Source of the DNA: Chlorobiales bacterium Clorobi_01
GTDB taxonomy: Bacteria; Bacteroidota; Chlorobiia; Chlorobiales; Chlorobiaceae
Assembly: GCA_001602925.1 (NCBI GenBank)
Contig: LUZT01000006.1
Span: forward strand, 188,569-252,568
Length of the DNA: 64,000 bases
Reading direction: 5' to 3'
Part shown: positions 45,607-56,995 of the stretch, in pieces
How the letters are laid out: each line of letters opens with the position of its first letter
How positions within the stretch are numbered: the stretch's first letter is position 1
Notes under the pieces: model-generated
Told to the model about the DNA's origin: nothing
The model's database searches: none
Seen by the model: the letters and a program-made list of their open reading frames with translations, nothing else
Made by a program: the position numbers and the translations under genes

Positions 45607-48033
45607 TTATTTTTCCGGTTTGCCATCCTGTTTCTTGCCGAACGACTTCTGCTTTTCAGCCATCGTCTTGAGCCGGTCGAACACTTTCGCGTTGACCGTA
45701 CCCTCAGGCCATGCGCCATTTTTATCCATCTCTCCCGCCGGAACGCCGGTCAGAATTTCGATGCCTTCGTCGATGGTCGAGACTGACCAGATCGAGAACT
45801 GTCCCGCTTCGACCGCCTTGACGATGTCCTTACGGAGCATCAGGTGCCTGACGTTCGAGGCGGGGATCAGCACGCCGTGGCGTCCGTCGAGACCGCGCTC
45901 TTTGCAGAGGTCGAAAAATCCCTCGATTTTGTCGTTGACGCCGCCGATGGCCTGCACCTGCCCGTGCTGGTTCACCGAGCCGGTGACGGCCAGCGACTGC
46001 CGGATCGGAATCCCCGAAATCGCCGAGAGCAGGGCGTAGAGTTCGGTGGATGAGGCGCTGTCGCCCTCGATGCCGCCGTATGATTGCTCGAACACCAACG
46101 TGGCCGAGAGCGAAAGCGGCTGCTCGGCGGCGTAGCGCGAACCGAGGAATCCGGCCAGAATCATCACCCCTTTCGAGTGGATCGGGCCGCCCATTTCGAC
46201 TTCGCGCTCGATGTCGATCACCTCGCCCTTGCCGAGCCGCACCCGCGCAGTGATTCGGCTCGGCGTGCCGAAGCTCTGTTCGCCCAGCGAATAGACCGAG
46301 AGGCCGTTGATCTGCCCGACCTCTTCCGACGAGGTGTCGATCAGGATCGTGCCGCGCATCATCGCGTCCCGCATTCGCTCCTGAACCCGCGCTGCGCGGT
46401 ATCGCTGCGCTTCGAGCATCGCCTCCACATCGTCGGCGCTCACCTGCGTCCGCTTGTTTTGTGTGGCGTGGTACTCGGCTTCGTGCGCCAGATCGCGAAT
46501 CGCCTGGAGGTTCGAGGAGAGGCGCGAGGCGTCGCCCGCCATGCGCGAACCGTGCTCGATGATGCGGGCCACCGCGCTGCGCTCGAAGGGCAGGAGCTTG
46601 TCGCGCGCGGCTATCGAACCGATGAGGTGCGCGTAGGCCAGATGTGTTTCCGGAGTGCGCTCCATGTCGTTGTCGAAATCGGCGGCGATCTTGAACAGCT
46701 CGTTGAAATCCGGATCGTACTGGCTCAGCATGTAGTAGAGCTGCCGTTCGCCGAGTAGCACGACCTTGATGTCGAGCGGAATCGGTTCCGGTTCGAGCGA
46801 GATGGTGCTGACCAGACTGTAGAGCTGCGCGAGTGATTCAATGCGGATCTGGCGGGTGCGAAGCGCTTTTTTGAGCGCTTCCCATGCGAAGGGTTCGAGC
46901 AACAGACGCCGCGCGTCGAGGATCAGGTAGCCGCCGTTGGCCCGGTGCAGCGCGCCCGGCTTGATGAGCGTGAAGTCAGTGATGAGCGTGCCCATCTGCG
47001 CGGCGTGCTCGATGTCGCCCACGAGGTTCTGGGAGGCGGGTTTGTCTTCGAGTATCACTGGCGCGCCGTCGAGCTTTCCGTTGTCGATCATCACGTTGAC
47101 CCGGTAGCGGATGGCGGAGAACCTTCGCCCGGCGGGGCCTAATGGCTGAGGCATCATGAGCTGGCCTTCGTCCGGCGACTCTTTTTCGAGGAACTGGCCG
47201 AAGTTTTCGATCATGTCCTTTTCGACCTCGCCGAGATAGCGCAGCATCGCTTCGACCTCTTTGTATCTGGCCCTGATTTCATCCATGAGCGGCTTCAGGG
47301 CGAATGCCGAGACCTCGCGGTTCAGCTCCTTGATCTTCTCTGCGGTTTCTCGCTGCCACTTGGGGAACTGTGCCATGATCGATTGGAGACTGTCGCGGAG
47401 GCGGCCGGTTTCCTTTTCGATCTGGTCGCGCTCCTCCTGTTTCAGCTTCATGTAGTCGTCGGGCGCGATTACCGTTCCATCGCGCACCGGCGCGAACGCG
47501 AAGCCGCCCGGCGTGCGGATGAGGGTGATTTCGTGCTCCCGCGCGTCCTTTTCGAGCGCGTCCATCGCGCTCGACTGCTTTTCCTGCAAAGCCTCGCCGA
47601 TCTCCTTTTCGCGCGACTGGTACTCTTCGCTGCTGAAGGCGGCAGGCATGACGCTGAAGAGCGTTTCGACGAGGCGCTCCATGTCGTTTCTCAGCTCGCA
47701 GGCGCGGCCCGGCGGCAGGCGGAGCGCTTTCGGGTTTCTCGGTTTGTCGAAATTGTAGACGTAGCACCAGTCATCGGGTCGGGCTTCGCGGACTGCGGCG
47801 TCGTTGAGGAATTGCCGCACGGTGCTCTCCTTGCCGGTGCCCGCCGGGCCGAGGGCGAAGAGGTTGAAGCCGTCGCGCCGGATGCCCATGCCGAGCCGGA
47901 TGGCGTCGAGCGCGCGCTCCTGACCGGCGATTCCGGTTGTGCCGTCGAGTTCGGCGGTGGTGCTGAAGGTGAACTGGCCGGGATCGCACCGGTTGTAGAG
48001 CTGCGCGGGGAGGAGTTTTGCTGGAACCGGCAT
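45607..48033 (-). CDS. Lon-like ATP-dependent protease (AAA_32 type)
   Basis: 808 residues from ATG 48033, with AAGGAG 8 bases before. It has an N-terminal AAA domain with Walker [11 protein letters not shown] (about residues 60-69) and a long insert with coiled-coil character ([22 protein letters not shown] and after). [12 protein letters not shown] is Walker B-like. The C-terminal Lon protease domain follows, with the catalytic Ser in [12 protein letters not shown] and the Lys in [11 protein letters not shown]. The N-terminal LAN domain of classical Lon is absent. Soluble, or peripheral to the membrane. It is likely a quality-control protease co-expressed with the downstream stress protein. 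Confidence 0.9.
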   Translation of the reverse strand: MPVPAKLLPAQLYNRCDPGQFTFSTTAELDGTTGIAGQERALDAIRLGMGIRRDGFNLFALGPAGTGKESTVRQFLNDAAVREARPDDWCYVYNFDKPRNPKALRLPPGRACELRNDMERLVETLFSVMPAAFSSEEYQSREKEIGEALQEKQSSAMDALEKDAREHEITLIRTPGGFAFAPVRDGTVIAPDDYMKLKQEERDQIEKETGRLRDSLQSIMAQFPKWQRETAEKIKELNREVSAFALKPLMDEIRARYKEVEAMLRYLGEVEKDMIENFGQFLEKESPDEGQLMMPQPLGPAGRRFSAIRYRVNVMIDNGKLDGAPVILEDKPASQNLVGDIEHAAQMGTLITDFTLIKPGALHRANGGYLILDARRLLLEPFAWEALKKALRTRQIRIESLAQLYSLVSTISLEPEPIPLDIKVVLLGERQLYYMLSQYDPDFNELFKIAADFDNDMERTPETHLAYAHLIGSIAARDKLLPFERSAVARIIEHGSRMAGDASRLSSNLQAIRDLAHEAEYHATQNKRTQVSADDVEAMLEAQRYRAARVQERMRDAMMRGTILIDTSSEEVGQINGLSVYSLGEQSFGTPSRITARVRLGKGEVIDIEREVEMGGPIHSKGVMILAGFLGSRYAAEQPLSLSATLVFEQSYGGIEGDSASSTELYALLSAISGIPIRQSLAVTGSVNQHGQVQAIGGVNDKIEGFFDLCKERGLDGRHGVLIPASNVRHLMLRKDIVKAVEAGQFSIWSVSTIDEGIEILTGVPAGEMDKNGAWPEGTVNAKVFDRLKTMAEKQKSFGKKQDGKPEK

Positions 48034-48190
48034 GGTGTATGCTCCTTTTTCCGGACGGCGAAAGGGTCTCAACCGGAAGCGGCCTCCCGCCGGAATCGGA
48101 AAGCCGCCTGTCTGGACGCACGGTCAGAGTCTGGTTGTCTCTTTTTTAGAGAACTTTCAACTGCTCGGAAATGGTTTCCTCAAGCCGCGT

Positions 48191-48946
<756 letters not shown>

Positions 48947-49070
48947 ATTGTCGGGAGTTATCGTTTGATTTTCCGGAAGTTACCTCTGCAGAACCGGATC
49001 GGCAAAATTACGGTTCATAATGGTGGAGATTGAATACATTATTTAGCAATGCCGTTCCCGATGAGGCGGG

Positions 49071-50477
49071 ATGTTCATCAATCGAACCCAATCCATGACC
49101 TACGACGCCTCAACCCATGCCGGACTCCGGTGCTATTTCGACAGCGGGCAAACCCGCCCGTTCGAATGGCGTCGCGCGCAGCTTCGCGGGCTCGATGCGT
49201 TTCTTCGTGAACGGGAACATGAAATCGCCGCCGCAGTTCATGCCGATCTTCGCAAGCCGGTTGCCGAGACCTGGCTGACCGAAACTGCGTGGCTCAGGAG
49301 CGAAATCCGGTTTGTGCTGAAACACCTCCGCCGCTGGATGCGCCCGAAAAAGGTCGGCGTGCCGCTGCACTACCAGCCTGCGCGCGCATTCGTCGAGCGC
49401 GATCCCCTTGGCGTCGTGCTCATCATCGGCGCATGGAACTATCCGTTGCAGCTTTGCCTCGCTCCGCTCATCGGTGCTCTGGCCGGGGGTAACGTTTCGG
49501 CCGTGAAGCCTTCGGAGATGGCCCCGGCTACTTCGGCTCTCCTGGCCGGGGAGCTGCTTCGCCATGTCGATCCTGAAGCGATCAGGGTTGTCGAAGGCGA
49601 TGCGGCGTTTACGGCCCGCCTCTTGGAGCACCGGTTTGACCACATCTTTTTCACGGGAAGCCGCTGGAAAGGCAAGGAGGTGATGCAGTCGGCGGCGCGC
49701 CACCTCACGCCGGTGACGCTCGAACTCGGCGGCAAAAGCCCGGTCATCGTAACCGAAAAGGCCGACCTGCGCCTGGCTGCCCGGCGGATCGCGTGGGCCA
49801 AATTCCTCAATGCCGGTCAGACCTGTGTGGCGCCTGACTACCTGCTGGTGCAGGAAGGGGCCAAGGAGCCGTTGCAAGGGTTGATGAAAGAGGCGCTCCG
49901 GCTCTATTATGGAAGTGATCCCGAGGCGAGTGCCGACTATGGCCGCATCGTCGATGACCGAAACTTCCAACGGCTCGAAGCGTTGCAGCGCGAGGGTACG
50001 CCTGTCGAGGGGGGGGGCTCGAACGAAGCGTCGCGCTATATCGCGCCGACGATTCTTCATGGCGTTCCCGAAGATTCCGATCTCATGAAGGAGGAGATTT
50101 TCGGCCCGGTGCTGCCGGTGCGTTCGTTTACGACGCTTGAGGAGGCTGTCGGCATGGTCCGGGCGCTCGACGCTCCTCTCGCCGTCTATCTTTTTTCCTG
50201 CGACCGTTCCGAACTCCGTTACCTGATCGAGCACACCCGGAGTGGAGGCGTCTGCTGCAATGACCTGCTTTTTCAGGCATCGATTCCCGGTCTGCCTTTC
50301 GGCGGCAGGGGAACGAGCGGCATCGGCGTCTATCACGGCAAGGCGGGATTTGATACCTTCACCACGGAGCGGAGCGTGCTCGACCGGGGCGGTTTCCCCG
50401 ACCCGGATCTGCGTTATCCGCCCTACAGTTCAGGCCGTTTTGACCTGCTCAAAAAAATTGTCACCCTCTTTTCATAG
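49071..50477 (+). CDS. Aldehyde dehydrogenase (short class-3-like)
   Basis: 468 residues, shorter than the usual 490-500, because the N-terminal arm is brief. The NAD site and catalytic residues are intact: [37 protein letters not shown] (Glu) and [13 protein letters not shown] (Cys). It oxidises fatty or aromatic aldehydes to acids. The patatin gene begins 4 bases after its stop, so the two should be co-translated. A methionine at 49095 is an alternative start. Confidence 0.9.
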   Translation: MFINRTQSMTYDASTHAGLRCYFDSGQTRPFEWRRAQLRGLDAFLREREHEIAAAVHADLRKPVAETWLTETAWLRSEIRFVLKHLRRWMRPKKVGVPLHYQPARAFVERDPLGVVLIIGAWNYPLQLCLAPLIGALAGGNVSAVKPSEMAPATSALLAGELLRHVDPEAIRVVEGDAAFTARLLEHRFDHIFFTGSRWKGKEVMQSAARHLTPVTLELGGKSPVIVTEKADLRLAARRIAWAKFLNAGQTCVAPDYLLVQEGAKEPLQGLMKEALRLYYGSDPEASADYGRIVDDRNFQRLEALQREGTPVEGGGSNEASRYIAPTILHGVPEDSDLMKEEIFGPVLPVRSFTTLEEAVGMVRALDAPLAVYLFSCDRSELRYLIEHTRSGGVCCNDLLFQASIPGLPFGGRGTSGIGVYHGKAGFDTFTTERSVLDRGGFPDPDLRYPPYSSGRFDLLKKIVTLFS

Positions 50478-50481
50478 GCTT

Positions 50482-51264
50482 ATGAGTACAACAGAGAACG
50501 TATCGGAACGAACCGGCCTGGCCTTCGGCGGTGGCGTGGTGCTTGGCGCGGCGCACATTGGCGTGCTCAAGGCGATGGAGGAGACCGGCTTCAGGGCAGA
50601 TTGCGTGTCGGGCACCAGCATCGGCTCGTTCATCGCGGCGATGCACGCTTTCGGCAAAAGCTGGCAAGAGATCGAAAAGGTTGCGCTTGAGCTCGACTGG
50701 AGCGATCTGTCGGGTCTGACCATTTCGAGCTACGGTCTGCTTTCGATCCGCAAATTCGGCGAGATCGTCCGCACTCAACTCGGCACCCGCCGCATCGAGG
50801 ACGCGCCGGTTCCTCTCGCCATCGTCGCCACCGATATCTGTACCGGACGCGAGGCGGTGCTTCGGGAGGGTGACGTGGCCACGGCGGTGATGGCCAGCTC
50901 GTCGATTCCGGGCATTTTCAAGCCGGTGGAGCAGGGAGAGATGCTGCTGGTCGATGGCGTGCTGACCGAGAATGTGCCGGTTTCTCCGCTCAAGGAGATG
51001 GGCGCGAACCGCATTGTTTGCATAGACCTGTTTGGCTGTCACTCCTTCCGCCGGCCAGAGCATCTGCCCGATTTGTTGCTTAACGCTTTTTACAGCGCCA
51101 TGCGCGCCATTTCGCAGATTCAGATCAGCAAAGCCGATCTGGTCATTGCTCCCGATCTCTCCCGCTTCAGCCTGGTCGATATGTCAGCCGTGCCGGAGAT
51201 TCTCGACACGGGATACAGGGAGGCACTGCCCTTGCTCGAATCCTGGCGAGACGCGCACCGGTGA
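50482..51264 (+). CDS. Patatin-like phospholipase
   Basis: 260 residues from ATG 50482. The acyl-hydrolase dyad is present: the oxyanion loop [17 protein letters not shown], the nucleophile in GTSIGS (about residue 46) and the Asp in [10 protein letters not shown]. It probably releases fatty acids from lipids, whose aldehyde by-products the neighbouring enzyme could oxidise. That link is inferred from the operon arrangement. No signal peptide is visible, so it is cytoplasmic. Confidence 0.9.
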   Translation: MSTTENVSERTGLAFGGGVVLGAAHIGVLKAMEETGFRADCVSGTSIGSFIAAMHAFGKSWQEIEKVALELDWSDLSGLTISSYGLLSIRKFGEIVRTQLGTRRIEDAPVPLAIVATDICTGREAVLREGDVATAVMASSSIPGIFKPVEQGEMLLVDGVLTENVPVSPLKEMGANRIVCIDLFGCHSFRRPEHLPDLLLNAFYSAMRAISQIQISKADLVIAPDLSRFSLVDMSAVPEILDTGYREALPLLESWRDAHR

Positions 51265-51469
51265 GCCTCCGGGGCTGTTCGTCCATACGGTTTGCGTCGG
51301 CCTGCTCTTTTTTGTACAATGGAATTGTTTCCTCTCGACTTATTCATGGCCGGTTCCTTCCGGTATCCATGACATGACGGGCCGATTTTTTCATTCCTTG
51401 CCGGTTCGACAGACTGGAATTTGTGCTCTGTAAACATCAGCGGTTTAACACAAAACCAAGGAGGACGCA

Positions 51470-51937
51470 ATGCCTATCCGCAGGTTACGGGAGTTCCTCG
51501 ACAGTCATCAGGTCAAGTACTTCGTTATCAGCCACTCTCCGGCTTACACGGCTCAGGACATCGCTGCCGCCGCGCATGTATCGGGCAACGAGCTGGTCAA
51601 GACGGTCATGGTTTCCATCGATGGCAAAATGGCGATGACGCTTTTGCACGCTCCGCGACATCTCGATTTCGATCTGCTTCGCGAACTTTGCGGTTCGCGC
51701 GACGTCACTCTTGCTGAAGAGATAGAGTTCAGTGGACTTTTTCCCGAGTGTGAAATCGGAGCGATGCCGCCGTTTGGCAATCTGTACGGCATGGCGGTCT
51801 ATGCGGACGAAGAGCTTGACGAGAGTATGGATATCGTTTTCAACGCAGGAACCCACCGCGAGCTGCTCCGGCTCTCCTGGTTCGATTACAAAAGACTGGT
51901 CAACCCGGTGATGGGCAGGATCGCCTCGATCCGGTAA
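51470..51937 (+). CDS. YbaK/ProX-type aminoacyl-tRNA deacylase
   Basis: 155 residues. It hydrolyses misacylated tRNAs such as Cys-tRNA(Pro) or Ala-tRNA(Pro). The family features are the N-terminal LREFLDSHQVKYFVISHSP, a central KTVMVSIDGKMAMTLL with the conserved Lys, and PPFGNLYGMAVYADEEL with the GxP-type loop. A very strong ribosome binding site (AAGGAGG) lies 10 bases before the ATG. The 205 bases before the gene show nothing else. Confidence 0.88.
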   Translation: MPIRRLREFLDSHQVKYFVISHSPAYTAQDIAAAAHVSGNELVKTVMVSIDGKMAMTLLHAPRHLDFDLLRELCGSRDVTLAEEIEFSGLFPECEIGAMPPFGNLYGMAVYADEELDESMDIVFNAGTHRELLRLSWFDYKRLVNPVMGRIASIR

Positions 51938-52108
51938 TGCTTCCTGTCGGCGGATCGTGCAAACTTCGGTGGCAACGCGGCTTTTTATGAGGGAAATATT
52001 ACCTTGACTCATCCTGTATGGGAGTGGAACGGTCTGCCGGTTTTTGCCTGTGCGGTTCGATGTTCCATATGTCAGACGCAATGATTTTCAGCTTTTTGCC
52101 GCCACGAT

Positions 52109-53239
52109 ATGAAGGTAGCCCTGTATGCCGGGACCTATGTGAAGGACAAGGATGGCGCTGTCCGGTCGATCTACCAGCTTGTCTCGTCCATGATCAAAAA
52201 TGGCCACCAGGTCGTGGTCTGGACGCCCGATTTCACGCCCGGAGCCAACGCCTCGGTGCCGGTCAACCTGACGCCGTCGGTGCCCATTCCCCTCTATCCC
52301 GACTACAAGCTCGGGTTCTATAACGCCGTCACCGAACGGCAGCTTGACGAGTTCGCGCCGGACATCGTTCACATCTCGACCCCCGACATCGTTGGCCGCA
52401 AGTTTCTGCACTACGCCAAACGAAAGGGCATTCCGGTCGGCTCGGCCTACCACACCGATTTTCCCTCTTACCTGAGCTATTACCGCCTCGGTTTTGCCGA
52501 ACCGGCGGTGTGGCGTTTCCTGCGCAAATTCTACAATGCCTGCGACGTGACGCTCGCTCCGAACGAGAGCGTCCGCGAGCGGCTCACCGGCAAGGGGATC
52601 GAGAAGGTGGAGCTCTGGTCGCGCGGCATCGACAAAGAGCTGTTCGACCCTTCGCGCCGCTCCGCAAAACTGCGCCAGGCGTGGGACGCGGAGGGGCGGA
52701 CGGTCATCATCTACGCCGGGCGCTTCGTGCTCTACAAGGACATCGAGGTGGTGATGAGCCTTTACCAGCGCTTTGCAGACGAAGGACTGGGTGACAGAGT
52801 GCGGTTCGTGATGATCGGCTCCGGCCCTGAGGAGGCGCAGATGCGGACGCGGATGCCGGATGCGGTGTTCACCGGCTACCTCACCGGTACGGCGCTGCCA
52901 GAGGCCTACGCCAGCGGCGACCTTTTTCTCTTTCCCTCGACCACCGAGGCATTCTGCAACGTGACGCTCGAAGCGCTTGCTACCGGTCTGCCCGCCGTGG
53001 TGTCGGACGTTGGCGGCTGTCAGGAGCTGGTCGAACGCTCCGGCGGTGGCTTCGTCGCCAAAGCGGGAGATGTCGGGGATTTCTATGCCTGCTGTACAAA
53101 GCTCATGCAGGATGGCGAACTTTTCCGCTCCATGCGTGAACGGGGCCTCGCCTTTGCCGAAGACAAGTCATGGGCGGCAGTCAACGGCAAGCTCATCGAC
53201 CGTTATCTTGAGCTGATCGCCGCCAAAGCCAGACGGTGA
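52109..53239 (+). CDS. Glycosyltransferase, GT4 family
   Basis: 376 residues, GT-B fold. The C-terminal donor site holds GSGPEEAQMR and the EX7E motif region PSTTEAFCNVTLEALATGLPAV. The acceptor half has DIVHISTPDIVG and AYHTDFPSYLSYY. It resembles sulfolipid or mannosyl transferases (SqdX/PimB group) more than BshA. It could act in membrane glycolipid synthesis, which is important for chlorosome and membrane lipids, but this is not shown. Its upstream region carries no recognised promoter. Confidence 0.88.
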   Translation: MKVALYAGTYVKDKDGAVRSIYQLVSSMIKNGHQVVVWTPDFTPGANASVPVNLTPSVPIPLYPDYKLGFYNAVTERQLDEFAPDIVHISTPDIVGRKFLHYAKRKGIPVGSAYHTDFPSYLSYYRLGFAEPAVWRFLRKFYNACDVTLAPNESVRERLTGKGIEKVELWSRGIDKELFDPSRRSAKLRQAWDAEGRTVIIYAGRFVLYKDIEVVMSLYQRFADEGLGDRVRFVMIGSGPEEAQMRTRMPDAVFTGYLTGTALPEAYASGDLFLFPSTTEAFCNVTLEALATGLPAVVSDVGGCQELVERSGGGFVAKAGDVGDFYACCTKLMQDGELFRSMRERGLAFAEDKSWAAVNGKLIDRYLELIAAKARR

Positions 53240-53294
53240 GCTGTAACTATTGTTATACCGAACCGTCTGATCCGGTACTGTCTGTCCGCTCCGC

Positions 53295-54344
53295 TTAAAC
53301 TTTCCCCTTCACTTCGTACGGCTCCATGATGTAGCCGAGGCAGTCCTGCATGATGACGCGCACGTCGCGAGTGAACATCGAGGGGACGACCGGCAGCTTC
53401 GTGATGATGCGTTGCCCGCTGAAATCGAGGTAGCGGCTGGTGACGTCACGCTCCTCGTTGTCGATCACCACGAGCGGTGTTTCGGTGTCGCGATAACTTC
53501 CAAGCGTCGCTCCTTCAGGCACGCGCTCGAAGTTGAGGGTTTCGAGGTCTTCGCGCAGGCAGAGTTCCGTTTCTTCCATGCACGTTTCGAATTCCACTCG
53601 GACACCTTCGCGCACGATGATCCGCGCCGTGGTGTGGAACAGGTCACTGAGGTGGTTCGGCGGCGGCGTAAAGAGCGTTTCGGCGGGCAGTTCGAGGCAG
53701 TGGCGGAGATAGTTCTCCACGTGACTTGTTCCGGCGGCGTTGCCCGACACGCCGCATTCGAGCGTCACGGAGGGACAGATGCGCGACAGCGCGATGGAGA
53801 TCACTTCGTGCGGTTCGGTAAACCAGACGATGGTTCGGCTGAAGCGCCGCGCCAGACTCAGCGTGGCGTCGTCGAGCCGGTTGACGCAGCCGTAGTGCGG
53901 ATTTTTGCCGGTGTTGTTGTGCAGGTCGATGGCTGCCAGCGGCGCGGCTTTGGCGACCTCCGCCAGTACTTCCCGCGCCAGCCGGTGTTCCGGGTAGCGC
54001 TCGTCGTGCCAGATGCGGTTGTAGTCGGCCTGTCCGTCGAGCGTGCGCAGTCCTCGCCCGGCGGCGGCGACATTGCCCACGAAGAGCAGCACCGGCCTCG
54101 GCAGCGGGCGGTGGGGCGCGCCGTACGCGGCAAGCAACTGCTGCATGGCGTCGAAGCCGGTGGTTTCGTTGCCGTGCAGCAGGATCGAGACGAAGAGCGG
54201 CGGCCCCGGTTCGCCGTCGATCCAGATCAGCGACGGGCCGGGCAGGATCGTCCCGATTTTTTCGACGGGCGTGTCGGTGAATCCATCGGGCAAGCGCTCG
54301 AAGCGGTGGAGCGCCGGAACGGGGAGTTGGTTCAGATGCTCCAT
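53295..54344 (-). CDS. AstE/AspA-type zinc deacylase (succinylglutamate desuccinylase family)
   Basis: 349 residues from ATG 54344. Zinc ligands are visible: HGNETTGFDAM (His and Glu) and DLHNNTGKNPHYG (the third His). ECGVSGNAAGT and a C-terminal beta-rich domain follow. This M14-related family removes acyl groups from N-acylated amino acids. The start overlaps the end of the upstream GCS-like gene by 13 bases, so both belong to one pathway. The natural substrate is unknown. Confidence 0.85.
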   Translation of the reverse strand: MEHLNQLPVPALHRFERLPDGFTDTPVEKIGTILPGPSLIWIDGEPGPPLFVSILLHGNETTGFDAMQQLLAAYGAPHRPLPRPVLLFVGNVAAAGRGLRTLDGQADYNRIWHDERYPEHRLAREVLAEVAKAAPLAAIDLHNNTGKNPHYGCVNRLDDATLSLARRFSRTIVWFTEPHEVISIALSRICPSVTLECGVSGNAAGTSHVENYLRHCLELPAETLFTPPPNHLSDLFHTTARIIVREGVRVEFETCMEETELCLREDLETLNFERVPEGATLGSYRDTETPLVVIDNEERDVTSRYLDFSGQRIITKLPVVPSMFTRDVRVIMQDCLGYIMEPYEVKGKV

Positions 54345-55765
54345 TCGTGGACGGGAGTTCCGAGGTTCTGGTTTTCGAGGTATGCCTGCGTCAGCATCCT
54401 GAAGTCGGGGCCGTGCTTTTTGGCGAAGGCTTTCTGCCACCATGCGCCGTTGCGGCGCGAAGCCACCCGCTGCGCCAGAATATCGACGAGGTAGTAGCGC
54501 AGGTCGCTGCTTCTGAATCCCGCCGCGGCGAGCGCCAGAATCGCGCCGGGGATCAGGTGCTGCAAAATGAGCGTCTCGACCGGCATCGAGTCGCCCGACG
54601 TCCATCTGACTTGCGCGTCGAGGCCGGAGCGGGCGGCGGCGTAGAAATTCGCCCGAGCCTGTTCAAACGATATGGAGCTCTGCGGAACCTCCGGTTGGAG
54701 GTAGAGCATCGCGCCATAGAAAAAGAGGATGTTGGCGGTGACGTCGGAAATCGATGGCCCCGCCGCCGGAACCCGGTGTTCGATGCGCAGGTGTGGACGG
54801 CCATTCTCACCGAAGCCGATCAGTGGGCGGTTCCAACGCCAGATGGTGCCGTTGTGCAGTCGCAGATGGTTCATCATGCCGGGATCGTGGTCGAAAGTGA
54901 CCGGCAGGAGCACCGGGTAGCCGTCGAGGTTTTCGAGGAAAACCTCCTTCAGCGAATCGCGCACGTAATCGCGCCCGAAGGTGACTCGTGACACCGGCCT
55001 GCCGGAGGGATCGACGAACGACGGGGTGTGCACGGCCTGCTCGAAGAGCGGAATGCGGGTCTCGTCCCACAGCTTCCTGCCGAACAGGAACGGCGAGTTG
55101 GCCGAGAGTGCGGCCATCGGAGCCGAGAGCACATGCGCGACGTTGTAAAAGGCGGCGGCTTTGCTGAGCGGAACCTGAAAGTGAATCTGCAGCGAGGTGG
55201 TTGCCGCCTCTGCCATGACGTCATCATGCATCACCTCCAGCCGGTCGTTTTGGCCTTCGATGTTTATTTTGAGCGGATGACATGATCTGGTGCGCAGGAT
55301 TTCACGGTTCAGGGCGTGAAACCGTTGCATTGACGACATGTTCTGGAGGGTCAGCATCCTGTCCTGCAAGGTTGGCAGAATGCCGGTCATAAGGGTCTGG
55401 CAACCCATTTCGCGGGCGTGGCGGGCACAGGAATCCCAGAGAGTCTGAAGTTCGCTCTGCAGGAATTCGGGGAGCTGGCGATTCAGCGGATGGGGCGCGA
55501 CGTTGAGTTCGAAGTTGTATTTCGACAGCTCTGCCACCACGAGGGGGTTGTTAACCCTTGCGAGGAACTCCTCGTTCCGTGCTGCCGGATTGCAATTCTG
55601 ATCGACAAGCCATCCTTCGAGTTCGAAGCCGCACATCACCTGGCGGTTCTCGAACACGTCTTCGGAAAACCATTCCATCAGCATCAGCGTCTCTTTTCTG
55701 AGATTCTGCTGAAACTGCCGGAAATCCTCCTCGCTGAACTCTGTTTTTGCTATTTCGCTGCCCAT
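54332..55765 (-). CDS. Glutamate-cysteine-ligase-family (GCS2-like) protein
   Basis: 477 residues from ATG 55765, although an in-frame codon lies 30 residues further upstream. GCS-type elements are MCGFELEGWLVD at about residues 43-54 (Glu ligands), ATTSLQIHFQVPLS, SANSPFLFGRKLWDETR and HLRIEHRVPAAGPS. The order fits an ATP-dependent Glu or amino acid ligase. Cyclic or glutathione-type thiol synthesis is not expected in green sulfur bacteria, which are reported to use bacillithiol-type thiols, so the acceptor may be something else. It is coupled to the deacylase gene. Confidence 0.8.
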   Translation of the reverse strand: MGSEIAKTEFSEEDFRQFQQNLRKETLMLMEWFSEDVFENRQVMCGFELEGWLVDQNCNPAARNEEFLARVNNPLVVAELSKYNFELNVAPHPLNRQLPEFLQSELQTLWDSCARHAREMGCQTLMTGILPTLQDRMLTLQNMSSMQRFHALNREILRTRSCHPLKINIEGQNDRLEVMHDDVMAEAATTSLQIHFQVPLSKAAAFYNVAHVLSAPMAALSANSPFLFGRKLWDETRIPLFEQAVHTPSFVDPSGRPVSRVTFGRDYVRDSLKEVFLENLDGYPVLLPVTFDHDPGMMNHLRLHNGTIWRWNRPLIGFGENGRPHLRIEHRVPAAGPSISDVTANILFFYGAMLYLQPEVPQSSISFEQARANFYAAARSGLDAQVRWTSGDSMPVETLILQHLIPGAILALAAAGFRSSDLRYYLVDILAQRVASRRNGAWWQKAFAKKHGPDFRMLTQAYLENQNLGTPVHEWSI

Positions 55766-55926
55766 TGATGAATCATTAGTTAACTGAATGAATCTGAACA
55801 ATCGGTTTGTCAGTTGCAAATGATTTGTCGTGGCCTTTGTTTCTTTGCCCGACAAAGTCGGACGAAAAATCCGGAGGGAGTGTGCAAGAAATTGTGGATC
55901 ATTCGGTTATTGTGATTTTCCGGGTA

Positions 55927-55956
55927 CTGGATTCTTCACTTCGTTCAGAATGACAT
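55927..55956 (-). repeat. Dispersed repeat, family B single copy
   Basis: The minus strand reads TGTCATTCTGAACGAAGTGAA and on, identical over about 28 bases with 58525-58553. It stands upstream of gnd in the 312-base gap, which otherwise shows only a possible ribosome binding site. Confidence 0.7.
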
Positions 55957-56077
55957 GACACATCAGATGCAAAGTCTGATTCGATGTTTCTGTCGCGCGG
56001 GTTTTCGGGTTGTTAACAGGAGGGCGGAACCAATAATCAACGGAGGGGGTAACAACTCCTAAAAACGGAGATTTCAT

Positions 56078-56995
56078 ATGAAGATAGGGTTTGTAGGCCT
56101 CGGCAAGATGGGGTTCAACATGGTCGAACATCTGCTTGAACTCGGGCACGAGGTGGTGGCGTTCGATCTTTCGGCGGAAGCGGTCACCGCGATTGCGGCC
56201 AAAGGGGCGACGGCGGCCAGTTCGTTGCAGCATCTGGTTGGCGAACTTGCCACGCCGCGCGTCGTCTGGATGATGGTGCCCGCCGGACATCCGGTCGATG
56301 CGGTGCTCGATGGCCTCACGCCATTCCTGAAAGCGGGTGACATCGTCATTGATGGCGGCAATTCGCGTTATACCGACTCGGTTGCGCGCGCGGAAAAGCT
56401 CCGCAAGCAGGGCATCCGGATGCTCGACATCGGCACCAGCGGCGGGCTGGACGGCGCGCGGCACGGAGCCTGCATGATGGCCGGGGGCGACCGCGAGGCG
56501 TACGACCACGTCGAGCCGATGCTGCGCGACCTCTGCGTCGAGAACGGCTACGGCTATATGGGCGCGTCCGGTTCCGGGCACTTCGTGAAGATGGTGCACA
56601 ACGGCATCGAGTACGGCATGATGCAGGCGATCGGCGAAGGGTTCGATCTGCTCCGGGCCAGCGGCTACGATCTCGATAACCAGAACGTGGCGCGGGTCTG
56701 GTCGAACGGTTCGGTCATCCGCGGCTGGCTCATGGACTTGGCAGGCAAGGCGTTCGCGCAGGACAACGATCTCGGCTGGCTCGGTGGTAAGGTTGCCGAT
56801 TCGGGCGAGGGGCGCTGGACGGTCGAGGCGGCCATCGATCTCGGCGTGGCTGTGCCGATCATCTCCGGTTCGCTGTTCCGGCGCTTCCGGTCGCAGAACG
56901 ACGAAAACTTTTCTGACAAGGTGGTCGCTGCGCTTCGCCACGAGTTCGGCGGGCACGCCTACGAGAAGCCCGGTGAGGGGGAGGGCAAAGCATGA
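56078..56995 (+). CDS. gnd: 6-phosphogluconate dehydrogenase, decarboxylating (short NAD-type)
   Basis: 305 residues, the short bacterial form (GndA/YqeC group), not the 470-residue form. The motifs are [15 protein letters not shown] (NAD fold), [37 protein letters not shown] and the active-site Lys region [19 protein letters not shown]. It oxidises 6-phosphogluconate to ribulose-5-phosphate, CO2 and NAD(P)H. It overlaps zwf by 4 bases. Confidence 0.94.
   Translation: MKIGFVGLGKMGFNMVEHLLELGHEVVAFDLSAEAVTAIAAKGATAASSLQHLVGELATPRVVWMMVPAGHPVDAVLDGLTPFLKAGDIVIDGGNSRYTDSVARAEKLRKQGIRMLDIGTSGGLDGARHGACMMAGGDREAYDHVEPMLRDLCVENGYGYMGASGSGHFVKMVHNGIEYGMMQAIGEGFDLLRASGYDLDNQNVARVWSNGSVIRGWLMDLAGKAFAQDNDLGWLGGKVADSGEGRWTVEAAIDLGVAVPIISGSLFRRFRSQNDENFSDKVVAALRHEFGGHAYEKPGEGEGKA

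Noticed and set aside
52109-53239. BshA of bacillithiol synthesis
   Set aside because: The N-terminal sequence lacks the BshA pattern. The gene resembles the SqdX/PimB-type transferases instead.
53412-54494. 360-codon plus-strand frame over the deacylase and GCS-like genes
   Set aside because: Conserved zinc and ligase motifs are on the minus strand. The plus product looks like mirror coding.
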